From Entoloma clypeatum (Eukaryota > Basidiomycota > Agaricomycetes > Agaricales > Entolomataceae): DNA of 64,000 nt. The notes under the pieces are model-generated. The model was not told the DNA's origin. It did no database searches and saw nothing but the letters and a program-made list of their open reading frames with translations. A program made the position numbers and the translations under genes. Positions 45,185-56,156 of this stretch are shown piece by piece (position 1 is the stretch's first letter; the number at the start of each line of letters is the position of its first letter). The stretch lies in assembly GCA_963565915.1 (NCBI GenBank), contig OY751487.1, positions 5,084,001 through 5,148,000 of the forward strand. The letters run 5' to 3'.

Positions 45185-46627
45185 CTGTATGACGTTACAC
45201 CCTGGGCAAACTATTTGAGAAAGCTATAGCTAACAGACTGCAATGGGAACTTGCCCGCTATGGTCTGCTACACCCAACATCTGCTCTAACAAGTCTGTGG
45301 TCATTGTTACCGATGCGGCGGTTCCCTCCCTCGTGTCGGGTCATCAAGCTGTTGCAGCTTGGGAAACCTGGCACATGGGGTACTCCATCAACAAAGACTG
45401 GGCGGCTGGTGGCCTTGCAGTCTCTGATGACACTGAAACCTTAGCAATAGGGCACGGGTTTTCTAATCTGGTCACTCTGCTAGGGGGTCTCTCCCAACTG
45501 GAGGAAATCCACATCTTCACCGACTCTGTTAACGCCATCCGGCGCGCCACAGACCCGGACCTCCACTCTTCGCAGGCAACTGCGCTCGCTATCATCAGTA
45601 ACCTGGTCCCTTGGTTTGAGGAACCAGGTCTGAAATCCAAGGTCTTCTTTCACCATGTCCCTGATTGCTCGGACTATGGCTTCGAACCACATCGTGCAGT
45701 GCACGACTTCGCCTCCTCGATACACATTGAGTGTGGCGAGTCGGCCTCCAGATCCCTCAACTTCAATACGAAACAATTCACGGATGACATGCTAGGTGAC
45801 TGGAACAACTTGTATCAGTCCCCCAAGTATGTTGGCCGTCACTACTGTACCAATTCCCGAGGATGTGCGTCAGACGCCAAGACCATGCTCGGGCCAAAAG
45901 AATGAAACTGTCCCACCTCAAGGGCAGCACATGGCTTAAGGATGTGGGTCACTCCCAATCCCTCATGGCTCAAATAGTTCGCGGCCTCACCAGCCACGCC
46001 CCAATTGGCCACTATAGACATAGATTCAATATTGGCGACAAGGTTGAACAGTGCGACTGTGGTTCAGGGTCCGCTGAGGACTTCACCCACGTACTCTACA
46101 AATGTCTGCACCACCCCACCAGGCCCCCAGACATGCCCACCTTCTCGAGGAACACTCCCACGTGGGACAACTTCGGGAAATTCATTATGGATAACCAGGG
46201 GCCTTTGCCTTTAGGGATCGTCCAACGCCCAACACAACCGTTGGTGGTAGTCGCATGGTAGCGTGCTGGGTACAAAGGGGTGCAGCCCCCTCTGGCAAGC
46301 GAACGTGATCGAAGGATAAGAACCGCACAGGCGCTTCTTTGGGGGGTAGGGCGCAGACACCCCCCAGCGCCGCTAACGGCCAACCTCACAAGGTTGGAGT
46401 GCTCTTGTATTGCACGGCCGAGTATTTGGGTGTGCATACTAACGCGTTTGTTTATAACAGACTCCCCCGTCCTGGCGCGAGGACTTATCAGCTCAACGGA
46501 GCTTTGCGCCGCCTGTTCTTCTTGCGTACATAGATCCCCGGATCGATGTAGTTTACTCTATGTCAAGCAGACTGTACCCCTAGTATACCGCTATATAAAT
46601 TGATGACCGGAAAAAAAAAAAAAAAAA
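45185..46627 (+). mobile_element. 5'-truncated, internally deleted LINE with poly(A) tail
   Basis: The insertion lies within copia coding sequence, on the opposite strand. It is flanked by AGGGTATA at 45177-45184 and 46628-46635 and ends in about 17 A. It begins with a scrap of reverse transcriptase (LGKLFEKAIANRLQWELARYGLLHP) and jumps, with a frame change, to an RNase H domain. That domain shows SVVIVTDAA, WAAGGLAVSDD and EEIHIFTDSVNAIRRA, running to 45905. A final frame has a Cys/His cluster (QCDCGSGSAEDFTHVLYKC) up to about 46261. The catalytic palm of the reverse transcriptase is missing. Removing the insertion restores the copia frame (VNNVIYP joined to EDILGIYL). Confidence 0.9.
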
Positions 46628-46635
46628 AGGGTATA

Positions 46636-47869
46636 TGACATTATTGACGTTTTGGAGGGTCTGGGACGTTCCCACAATGCCAAGAGATGTGACAACGTCG
46701 CGCGCTGCCTGCATCTCAGGGTACATCGATGGTTGATTAACCAGAGCACCTGTGAAACGTTGCATAGACATGTTTGTCATGTGATTGAGGAGTTCTCTCG
46801 CACCAGCAGTCATGATATGTTCAGCGGGACTAGATGTCAACCGCGATTTGAGAGGAGGACAACGACAGGGGTCAGTCGTCGGAGTAGAAGATTGTTGGGG
46901 GGGAATGATGCGTCCCGAGCCTGTGACAGTGGTGAAGGGAGATGTCGGCAGATTCATAGTCATTGCTGACAAGGCAACATGAGAGCAGCCGGCGGTGTCG
47001 CCTGCAGCGGCCTCTTGGGCATGCTGGGCCTTTTTCTAACTCTGTGACCCTTCCTTTTTGGGTATAAATGGCTGCTTTTTGTTTTGATTACCGGAATTGT
47101 TCGATGGTGTCTCCTTTGCCTTTCCTTTTCCTTTGTTCTGTTGATGAGGTTTGCCGGAATTCTGGTTTGACCCAGAAGCATCAGCAGGTCCCGGACCATT
47201 GCGCCAGCGGGGTTCCTGTCCTTTCCACTTGACAGCGGAGATCTTGTTGGCAGCCGGAAGTTGTGCTTTGGCTTGTACACGCATATGCTCCGCAGTTACA
47301 ATCTCTTCAACATCTGTAAGTTTGAAAGTGTCCAACTTCCATTCATTGGCCAGATGCGAACCAAGATGTTTGCACTTGGGAGGTAGACAGTGCACAGCAA
47401 GCATCCCTTGCAATTTAGGAGCAAAGGGGATCTTGTGCCCGTCGAGGCGTGCCAAGAGATCACGGAATTTAGAGAATTCTGGACAGGGGTCACCACCAGT
47501 CAGGTGCCAATCGAGAGTCAAGGCAAAGTCCTTGAACATCTTGTCGGGGCCTTTGTTCTCAAAGAGAGTCTTCAGCTGATCCCAAACCTCTTTCGAAGTC
47601 TGAAATGCTATAACCTCATGCTTTACAGATTCCACCAGAGACAAGACAATCGCACCACGTGCTTTCAAGTCTTTCTCCTTCCACTCGCAGAACTCCTTAC
47701 GTTGTTCAGACGTTGAAGCGGCTGTCAGGGAGGTTGGCTGTAACCAGTCCCCGGATACAAGCATCCAGGTCCCTTCAAACTGTAAAAACCCTGTCATCTT
47801 ATCGCTCCACTCCTTCCAGTTAGAGCCAGTCATCTTGACGACAGCGGATTTGTAATCAAAAGAAGACAT
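46636..47869 (-). pseudogene. Copia gag and gag-pol junction, one in-frame TAG
   Basis: The start is ATG 47869 (MSSFDYKSAVVKMTGSNWKEW), a UBN2-like copia capsid region with KARGAIVLSLVESVKHEV and SKEVWDQLKTLFENKG. A basic linker rich in Gln, Asn and Lys follows. An in-frame TAG ends the first part at about 47036; the same frame continues (KKAQHAQEAAAGDTAG...) into pol up to the LINE insertion. The stop may be a lesion or a natural gag terminator. I see no CCHC knuckle. Confidence 0.85.
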
Positions 47870-48252
47870 GTTTTGATGCAAAGGGTGAGAGCGCAAAAGA
47901 CTGGAAATAGAATGCGTCAGTCACATGTCAAATCACTGGATCTTAGATGAAACAGGGACACAGCAACATGTGTTTTACTCCACTAGGGTCCATCAGACCC
48001 CTATTCCATGTTTAACATCATACACAGAGTTAACTGGTAGACACATGTATGGAGGCGGATGGGCATCACGATCATCGGGGTATTATTGCCTGGATCTGCT
48101 AGCTCATCGCGCTACACGATGATGTGGGATTAAACATCCACATAATCATTAATGTTGTATGTACAGATTGAGGTGCACTTGATCTATCGTGTTCGCGATG
48201 TAGCGGCATCGAGTCTACTAAGACTGCCAGCGAGGAGCGCAATGGCGAGTCT

Positions 48253-48266
48253 CAGGGCTCATAACC
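48253..48266 (-). promoter_or_regulatory. Copia primer-binding site matching the anticodon arm of initiator tRNA-Met
   Basis: Directly inside the 5' LTR the minus strand reads GGTTATGAGCCCTG, the complement of CAGGGCTCATAACC, which is the anticodon stem-loop (CAU) of fungal initiator tRNA-Met. Copia-type elements are known to prime from a half-tRNA cut in the anticodon loop rather than from the tRNA 3' end. The tRNA sequence is from memory. Confidence 0.7.
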
Positions 48267-48557
48267 TGTTGGAACAGCATATGATCACATCAACACTGGA
48301 GGTGATCACAGTGGATGGGTCGTCGTGCAGTCCTAGCATACTCTATGCTACACGCTACAGATCATGTATTCTACGATAGAGGGGGAACCTACTACTAACC
48401 TTGAGAGGTGTTTGCAGGTGGGGGTTACTCGGTAAGAGTGTTCTATTGCACAGAGAATAAGGACAGTCTTATATACTAGTCTACTTATTTGTACACTATT
48501 TGTACATCATGGGGTTGAGCACATGGCACGTCTAATGGAAGCAGAACTCGTTCAACA
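48267..48557 (-). repeat. Copia 5' LTR (291 bp)
   Basis: Partner of 40888-41178 with the same length and ends. It contains TCTTATATACTAG, a TATA-like box, in the reverse orientation of the element's transcription start region. Confidence 0.95.
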
Positions 48558-48653
48558 AACACCGATTCAGTCGAGAATTCAAGAAAGCTTGATGGGAGTA
48601 CGATTTCGTCCTGCCAGAATTACTACTAGGTTCTGTACTAACATAGGCTGTAT

Positions 48654-49200
48654 CACTCCTGACACTGGTAAGTTTTTCTGGAGGAAAAATCTATTGTGAA
48701 AGAGGAATCCTCTTTCCTTTGGGTGTATCTTTGAGAAAGATACAAAGTATTTCATATAGAAAATTTTAAGAAACATATAATGTGTTTCCAAAGTATTTCT
48801 TCTGCATCAGCAAACCCTGGGTGCTACCAGCCACTACAGGTTGCTATGGGTTACTATGGGTGCTATAAAACAGGGGACCTTTGCTATGGAGCACTCCATA
48901 GCATCCATAGACCCACCCAGGGTTTGCTGATGTGGTAAAACTTTTCATTTTTCCACAAGTTTTTCTCAAAGATAAACTTATTCCATTGTTCAAACAATGG
49001 ATCTAGTTTTTCCTCAAAGAAAAACTGTACAATAAACAAAAAAAATTTTGGCCAAAAATATTTGGAAAAAACATTACATGTTTCTTGAAAATTTCCATAT
49101 AAAATACTTTGTATCTTTCTTAAAGATATACCCAAAGGAAAGAGGATTCCTCTTTCATAATGAATTTTTCCTCCAGAAAAACTTTTCAGTGTCAGGAGTG
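48654..49200. mobile_element. 547-bp element with long terminal inverted repeats and TAT target duplication
   Basis: The left arm begins CACTCCTGACACTG and the right arm ends in its complement. Pairing extends for about 150 bp through AAGTTTTTCTGGAGGAAAAA, AAAGAGGAATCCTCTTTCC and GATACAAAGTATTT. TAT flanks both ends (48651-48653, 49201-49203). No ORF of its own is present. A CACT start and a 3-bp duplication fit a non-autonomous CACTA-like element, although this is inference. The centre holds a second inverted repeat. Confidence 0.8.
48807..48935. repeat. Inner inverted repeat nested in the 547-bp element
   Basis: ATCAGCAAACCCTGGGTG at the left and its complement CACCCAGGGTTTGCTGAT at the right bound about 130 bp rich in CTATGG/CCATAG motifs, including GCTATGGAGCACTCCATAGC, which is itself a hairpin. 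It is more GC-rich than the surrounding arms, so it looks like a smaller element nested in the larger one. Confidence 0.65.
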
Positions 49201-49699
49201 TATTCAGCGAGGATGAAGCTCTCCTTCGGAAGTGACGCATGGAGGAATACACTCGGAATACACTCACTGACGCGTGCGCAAGGAAATCAGACGACGTGCG
49301 TTTGTCCCTTTAATGCTCCTTTCCTGGCTGCAGTCATTACTTTCCCAGAGGAGAACTCGACGCTCGCTGCAGGAGGGGGCTCACGGAGAAATAGTACGAG
49401 TGGGACGCTTTGCACGCTGGTATATCCTATGGAACCGTCACGGTACTTATTTTCGCAGATGATATGGTGTCAGACTGGAATAGGAGGTGAGATAGAGTCT
49501 TCCTTCAAGTCCTTAGTATTAGAAACCTTGACATAAGTAAGGAGATGTCTCCAAGAAAAATGAAAAGTTGATGTCCGATTGATGATTTGATTGTGACTGC
49601 TCCCGGTGTTTGAAATGATCATCACCACCGTCCATGCGGCCGCAGCAGCCTGAGCGAGACTCAGTCTCAACAGTCTAGACATTGCGCTTGCCGCTGGAA
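49201..49699. other. Upstream region of the alpha/beta hydrolase
   Basis: No gene is seen. It contains the near-repeat GGAATACACTC twice close to 49250 and should carry the hydrolase promoter. Confidence 0.45.
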
Positions 49700-51654
49700 A
49701 TGATTGGGAACAGTGTACCAGAGTACCTCTGCATCCGTTTCCTCATCTCCGCATTCCGGCTCGTGGCACCCACAAGCATCCTTTATGTCACCACAGCCGC
49801 TTATACCTTCACTTTGCCAATTTCGCCATGGGTAGCCGCTCTCGCTGGAGCAGAGGCGTTGTTTTACTTGCTGGTTTATCTCCCCCGGAAAGCACGGTTG
49901 CAAGCAGTGCGTATCCATATGTATGAACTTTTGTCACGTTCAAAACTTCTTTTACCTTAGCCTCCGACATACAAGCCGCCGCCGTTGACAAAGTCCGAAC
50001 GCGGAAAACTCTTTGCGAAATGCTGTATCCACCTTGACGCGGTTCTGGATGCTGAAAGCTGCGCTGCGTACCTGAGAGGATGGTTTCTTCCTGCGGGAAA
50101 GCGACTACACCGGAAAGACGCTGTTGATTGGCTTCTCTGGGCAATCTTCTCGGTTGACCGGAAGGATGCACATATGGAGGAATGGAAAGAGGAAATAGAT
50201 GAGTATATTTCTGTTATAGAGCGGATACTGGGGGAGGAACTAGAGGACGGGGACGGGGAAGGTGCCAAGGGCATGAGGTTGACGCTCGATCCTGTGATGG
50301 TCGTGCATCGTCCACTCATTTGGTATTCGGTGTGTCCACTATCTATCCCGTCTTGTTGTTATCGAGAACTTTTTCTATCAGATTGTTGGCTTCGTGGACG
50401 CGTACGCCACTCTGAATCTTTCATACATGGGATTCAAGCACTATTCCTCCCCGAAGCGTTTTCAAACCTTCCCTCCACGGCCGTTCCTTTCCTTGCTGTC
50501 GCACACTAGTTGTCTCCCCAGAGATACCCCCCTGTCTTATTGGTACCGCCCACACCAGTCACCGAACAAGCTTCCGATCCTGTTCATGCACGGCATTGGG
50601 GTATGCCCACTCTCATATTCTCCAATCGGGTTCTCGACGATAACTCTCTCCACACCAGATTGGCCTTTACTTCTATATACCCTTCATCCGGTCCCTCATC
50701 GCCCAAGACCCCGACGTCGGCATTCTACTCATCGAACTCCTTCCCATAAGCATGCACATGACCCCCACGCTGATCCCGCCCCGTCCGCTACTTATCGCAT
50801 CTCTAAACACCATTCTCGAGTCCCTCAACATCTCCCGCGTCGTCCTTGCGTCCCACTCTTACGGGACCGTCCTCACAGCTAACATCATCCGTCCTCCCCC
50901 TTCCCCCCAATCTCACTCTGACGATGAAGGCCTTGAAGTAGCCGGACGAAACGTCCACCTCTCTCTACAGCACAAGCTCGCACATGTCCTCCTCATCGAC
51001 CCCATTCCAATCCTCCTGCACCTCCCCGCCGTCGCACACAACTTCCTCTACCGCCGGCCGCGCAAGGCGTCGGAGTGGCTGATGTGGTACTTTGCATGCA
51101 CGGATGCGGACGTGGCGAGAACGCTCGGGCGGGGGTTCTTCTGGGAGGAGGTGGCGCTGTGGAAGGATGATTTGAAGGAGTTCATGAAGAAGGCACGCGA
51201 TGGGGCGGCGTGTGACTGTGATGGTGACGGCGACGCTGACAGGGCCTGTTATAGTGATGGTGAGCCTGTTGGGTCGTTGTCGGGCGGTGTTGACGGCGCA
51301 CGACGACCGAGTGGCGGCAGGAGACCGCGGAATCTTGCGATCTTGCTAGCAGGGAAAGACCAGATCGTACCTGCGGAAACCATCAGGCGATACTTGACGG
51401 ACGACTCCCCGCCCACTGCGTACTGGCGAAAGAGGGGCTCGGGCCTCGGTGATTTGGAATTGGGTGTGCCAACATCCCAGGCGTTGTTGGATGGTGAGGC
51501 AAGGGGAGATGGCGGAGAGGGAGAACGTGTGGAGGGAGATTTGGAGGTTCTGTTCTACCCTGAGCTTGACCATTCAACCGTTTTCGATACCCCGGAGAGG
51601 CGTCAGGGGATGTTGGATGTTTTAAGCCGGTTCGTGAGGGACCCACATACTTAA
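49700..51654 (+). CDS. Alpha/beta hydrolase with N-terminal membrane region, 596 aa
   Basis: Exons 49700-49906, 49961-50329, 50382-50600 and 50659-51654 join in phase with introns of 52-58 bp. The N-terminus has two hydrophobic stretches (LISAFRLVAPTSILYVTTAA and WVAALAGAEALFYLLVYL). A charged helical region with DAVDWLLWAIFS follows. The hydrolase fold begins at PILFMHGIG (oxyanion-hole region). The nucleophile elbow is ASHSYGT (Ser in GxSxG-like S-x-S-x-G), the acid AGKDQIVP and the catalytic His ELDHSTVF near the C-terminus. An Asp/Gly-rich low-complexity insert lies at about residues 430-475. The substrate is unknown; a membrane-tethered lipase or esterase role is plausible. Confidence 0.87.
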
Positions 51655-52158
51655 TCGTCAGGGTTATGTGAACTGTAACTATAACTTAATGTAGTGGAGT
51701 TAGCTAAATGCAAGATTACTTATTGTGGAACTCCTCCGGAGGGAGGGCTTCGTACAGTACATAGGAGATCGGAAGGCGTCGCAGTCTACTTCTGTCCACT
51801 TCAACGTGCCTCTCAGTCTGACCCCGATGCTCCCGGTTCGTCTCCTCCTGTGCTCTCTCCTCCTCGCTATACCGTATACACTCCCCAATCCACCTCGAAG
51901 TTCCCTCAGCTCAAAGTCCCGTCTTTCCAACAGAAAGGGGGATGCTGGAGGAGGTGGCCTTGTCATAGTGCTTGGAATATCGGTATGTCTGGACAACCTC
52001 TGCGGAAAGGCCGCTGGTCTGTCGGCGTGCGTTGTCTGATGGAAAGACATCGGCGGCATGTCAGAGGGAAGAGCGGGGGACTAGTGTTCGCCGCGAGGGA
52101 CGAGCAGGGCGGGTGTTTTGCCCTAAAACGACCCGGAGGTGCGGTGGGTCGCAGACAA

Positions 52159-54025
52159 CTATGTGGAGTCGTGTACAGGAAACAAAATGTCGAGCATATG
52201 ACGATCGTGTATTCTTTTGATCAGGCCCCCATCCGTAACCGCGTCGTGGCCGGGCACATCCGGATTCAGATCTCCCGGGTATCTCGTCTCGGATTCCTTC
52301 CCCCCCCAATCAAAGTCAACCAAAAGCAAACCGCCGCAGAGGTCAGGATTCGTGTTGTCCTTTCGGACGAGCACGTTGGTGTGGCGGATATCGCCATGGA
52401 CAAGACCTTTCCCATGCATTTCATGCACAAGCCCTCGGAAGCGCATCAAGTGGGCTCGTGGTACCGATACTTGTGGCGGATTTGACAGCCTCGAATGCGC
52501 CTCGGAGACGTCGTCCATGACGACCATCCTCCAACCTCCCCCGATGTCCTCATCCCCATGCAGAACCGGTGCAAAGTTTTTCGCGGCACAGAAAGCATGA
52601 AGTTGGGAAGAGTAACGCCGCGTGAACTTGATCATCAATCTCGAGGACGGGTCGCCCTTTTTTGATGGCGGTGAACAGTAGTTTCTGGGGTACTCGATCT
52701 TGGTACTCGATATACTGCTCCGTTGAGTCGGATAGGGAGGTGTACCGCGCCACGTCGGGAAAACAGGGGTCAGGTAAGTCATTAGGGGGGGATGTCCAGT
52801 ATTCGGCGATCTTGGTGAAGGCAGTTTTATAGGCCCCCAAAACACAAGCGGCGTGCTCCAGTGCTCCAGTGTCTGTATAGTGCCAGTCGAAAGATACAGT
52901 AGCACCGGTGAGCTTTTGGACTACCGGCTTTTCTGAGCTCCATAAGGCGGAGGAAATATCCATATAAGCGCCTAAACCACACCTTCGGTCGAGGATTCGT
53001 CTGGCAAATGTCGCAAAATCGTACCAAAAAATGTCCCCAGAAACAAAGGGAATCGGCCCGATGCATCAGCTCGGGCACCTTTGGAGGTAGCCTCCGTGTA
53101 GTACCGTATAAGTTGCCAGTGGGGTTTGGCTCCCTTCGCGCCAATCTCTAACTCCCCCTCCCAAATAGCGGCCAACATCGTTTCATGAGTATGCCAGCCA
53201 TCGGTCTCCCACTGCGTGTCGGGGAGTGTATGAGGACGGATCTTGGGCATGTATTCATTCACGACGTCAATGAACGCTTCACGTCGTTCATCCTTGATGC
53301 TGTAAAGGTCAGACATAACCTCGCGTAGAGCGTTGGCAAATCGATAATCAGATTGAGATGGCGTTATGGTCTGAACGTCGTTGAGGAACTGGCGAAACAC
53401 TGCGCAAAGCAGCACGTTTGGGATCTCCGCCTGGGCGCTCAACGGACGATCTGTCGCAGCGGTATGAAGCTTTTTCGAGGAATAGATATGACGGCGGTAG
53501 TACGAATGTTCCCCGAATGTTGACGGATAAGCTTCTATGAAGTTGGCGCGCGTAGGTTGCAGCGGAGGCAAGCTGCCAGATCGTCAGCATGGCATGGATT
53601 GAGACGAAGTCGAGAGGCGTATACCTTCCCTGTTCAATCACGACGAAGTAGCAGAGGCTTAAATCCTCGACTTCTGGCACCACGTCCTTGATCTGTTCGT
53701 GGCTGAAAAGCGCCTTGGTTCCCTTCATAAACCCACGATCGTGCAAGTGAGCAATCACTTCATCACAAGGCCGAGGAGGGGTATATTTCTTCGAGTCAAC
53801 GTGATGGTGCTGTGATGCAGTACAACTTACTTGGTACATGGTAAACGTGCCCACTGCCAGCCGCATCTCCTTTCCAATGCAGCGCAACCAGTCCACGACA
53901 GTGCTAGTCATTTCGGTCCTCTCTGTGTTCTTTATGTCTTGGAGTGACCAGGCCAGTGTCAGAAATGTCGACCGCTGTGGCACGAAGTAATAATATTCCA
54001 ACGTTCGTTTCCGCTTCGGTGGCAT
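52159..54025 (-). CDS. Atypical protein-kinase-like protein
   Basis: Starts MPPKRKR at ATG 54025 and runs through several short introns. The N-terminal two thirds have no motif I recognise (IKDVVPEVEDLSLCYFVVIEQG, ANFIEAYPSTFGEHSYYRR, WETDGWHTHETMLAAIWEGE). The C-terminal part resembles a kinase lobe. FAPVLHGDEDIGGGWRMVVMD matches the hinge region. LVHGDIRHTNVLV is the catalytic loop, with Asp and Asn at the expected spacing and HGD replacing HRD. LLLVDFDWGG follows, with DFD replacing the DFG metal-binding motif. The end is MLDILFPVHDST at 52159. Related multi-domain kinase-like proteins are expanded in basidiomycetes. Catalytic activity is uncertain because of the DFG change. Exon boundaries were not all resolved. 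Confidence 0.65.
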
Positions 54026-54351
54026 CCGTGTTCAACGTTCGACCCCAAGTCCCCCAAGTCGCCGACACCCCTTGCGTGATGTCTTGACTGAACTGCTAAT
54101 ATCACGTGAGCAGCCCTGTCTCACTCAGTTTCTTTGTCTTCAATAGAATCATCAAGTAGCCTTTCTGAAGCTTCCACTGCAAGGTTTTCTTTTTATTTCG
54201 GAAATCCTCCTCATTTTATCCCTTGTGGTATCTTCTCAAGAATCTTTCCTTTTCGTTTTTACACGGCCGACAACCGACCAAGACAAAATAAACTACACCT
54301 CCTTTTCTTCCCCAGCCAACATGCCTCACGAGGTGAATGTTATTTCTAGCG

Positions 54352-55995
54352 CTCGCAGAATTTAACTCATGGTCATCGCAAGCAGCACACGACAGCCACA
54401 CAACTTTTATGTACCCCTGTCAATACCTCGGAACTCTTACACATCATCTTTTCTTTCTCGGACAAGCGCTCTAATGCCACGAACTTACGTGTCTGTAGGC
54501 AGTGGTATGACGTCTGCAAACCTTTATATTGGCGAAATTTGGAAAGCCAATGGGACTTCGACCCTCTCCTGGAACTTTTGTTCAACCGCTTAGATCACGA
54601 GGGTTGTCCTACTGTGAATATCTTTCGCAGTTTATAATGTCCCCAGCTAAACTACATGGACAGAGACACCCCCAAGAATCACAGTGGGAACGATTTCTGC
54701 ATCATGCCAGCTTCGTGCGCTCGGTCTCCTTCGATCAAACCTACGTTAGTTTCACAGCCTGGGCGACAGTGCTGATGTTGCGGCCGCATACCCACCTGTT
54801 CCCCGGTCTCGTCTCTTTTGAATACAAGCCAACCACGTTATCCATCAATTCTTCGAGCGGTATCCTCTTCATGCAGCCTACTATCACCCGTTTCGTCCTG
54901 CACTTGCCTCCAGGAGAAGGAGATGGTTGTCTGAAAACGTTTTACCTTTCCATAATACATTGCATCCCTCGGATGTCCTCGATTGTTGACTTGGAGATCG
55001 GATATGACTATCCATCTCTGGTACCTGATCTGCCTGGAATCATCCGCCAACTCCGACAACTTGAGACTCTGATCCTTCCGACTCACCACATGCACAACGA
55101 CCTGATTCAGGTGTTGTCCCAACTTCCGAAGTTGCGTAAAATCACATCGAACGAACGGACAACCACAGAATCGTCTGAAGACAGTTTGGACGAATCGATA
55201 CTTCAGGACGTACCGCAATTCTCCCCCAGTCTCGAAGTTGGCGCCTTCCCCGTTTTAGAAACACTCCTCGTAACGGGGGATATCCCGTCTCTTCTCGCGT
55301 TCATCAACTCCCATACCTTCCCCGTGCATATTCACGGATTTCACGTCGAACTCATCAAGCCTGAACTATCACACCAGCTCTCTTCTCTCATACGAACTAT
55401 AACCACAAGGTTAGGGCGGATCGAATCACTTTCCATCGATGACCTGGATGAAGATCACGCCGAAGAGTTCATGTCTGGTCAGTGGAGACCATCCGTCCGC
55501 GTGCTCGAACCCGTCTTTGGGCTGTCCACCCTTACCTCTCTCAAGCTGCGCCTGAAGTTCCCTCTGAATTGGACAGACGATGACACCGCCGTCTTAGCTC
55601 GCGCTCTGCCTGCGATCGAGGACCTGACTCTGAACGAAGATCCGTTGGCAATCGAAAATCCTGGTCCACTAGACATGACTTTTGGTATCCTCCGGAGCTT
55701 TGCTGAGTTCTGCGTAAAACTGAGGCGACTTGGCGTGTATTGCCGGGGGAATCTGGCGGAGCCAAAAGGCCGGGAATTGCATTCCTTTCAAGCATTGGAA
55801 GAGCTTCATGTTGGGTGTTCACCCTTGCCTAAGAATGAGCATGACCAACATATCGTGGCCATTTTGCTTGCTCAAGTTCTGCCAACGACTTGCGAAATTC
55901 ATCACAGATGGCATAAGTCTGCTCAGTGGAACAAAACGTTGGAAGCGTTGTCGCTGTTGAGGAAGATGACGCGATTCTTGATCCAGACCGCTTGA
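54352..55995 (+). pseudogene. F-box protein with leucine-rich-like C-terminus, apparent frameshift
   Basis: An F-box reads in one frame at 54416-54630 (PVNTSELLHIIFSFSDKR, NATNLRVCRQWYDVCKPLYW). The rest of the protein continues in a different frame from about 54640 (GLSYCEYLSQFIMSPAK) to TGA at 55993-55995. That 450-residue part has irregular leucine-rich repeats (LRQLETLILPTHHM, LPKLRKITSN, FPVLETLLVTGD, LTSLKLRLKF, IEDLTLNED, ALEELHVGC). F-box/LRR proteins recruit substrates to SCF ubiquitin ligases. I found no intron that reconciles the frames and no clear start codon for the F-box frame. It is either a recent pseudogene, has an unusual intron, or carries an assembly error. Confidence 0.62.
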
Positions 55996-56156
55996 ATTCT
56001 TGGCGAGATAATTATACACAATATATACATTAGTTCTAGATATTACATTTCCGAGGTAGAAAAGCGAACGAAAGTAAATGAGTATCTTACAAAGAAGAAG
56101 GTATGCCCATGTAACGAGAAACGAAGAGGGAATGAAAAGACATTAGGGCATCATCC

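Larger units (their letters stand above)
40888..48557 (-). mobile_element. Ty1/copia retrotransposon, full length, minus orientation, with a LINE inside
   Basis: Two 291-bp LTRs (40888-41178 and 48267-48557) bound gag and pol in the minus direction: gag, protease, integrase, reverse transcriptase, RNase H, which is the copia order. A purine tract (AAGGAGGAG, read on the minus strand) abuts the downstream LTR and a primer-binding site abuts the upstream LTR. The LTRs differ at only a few bases, so insertion was fairly recent, yet the coding part already has several stops and frameshifts. No 5-bp target duplication is visible at the outer flanks. Confidence 0.93.

Noticed and set aside
51827..52039. 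Possible 70-residue secreted protein starting MLPVRLLLCSLLLAIPY
   Set aside because: It has a signal-like start but no cysteine pattern, no paralogue and no splice or expression support. It lies in a gap between convergent genes, so chance is likely.
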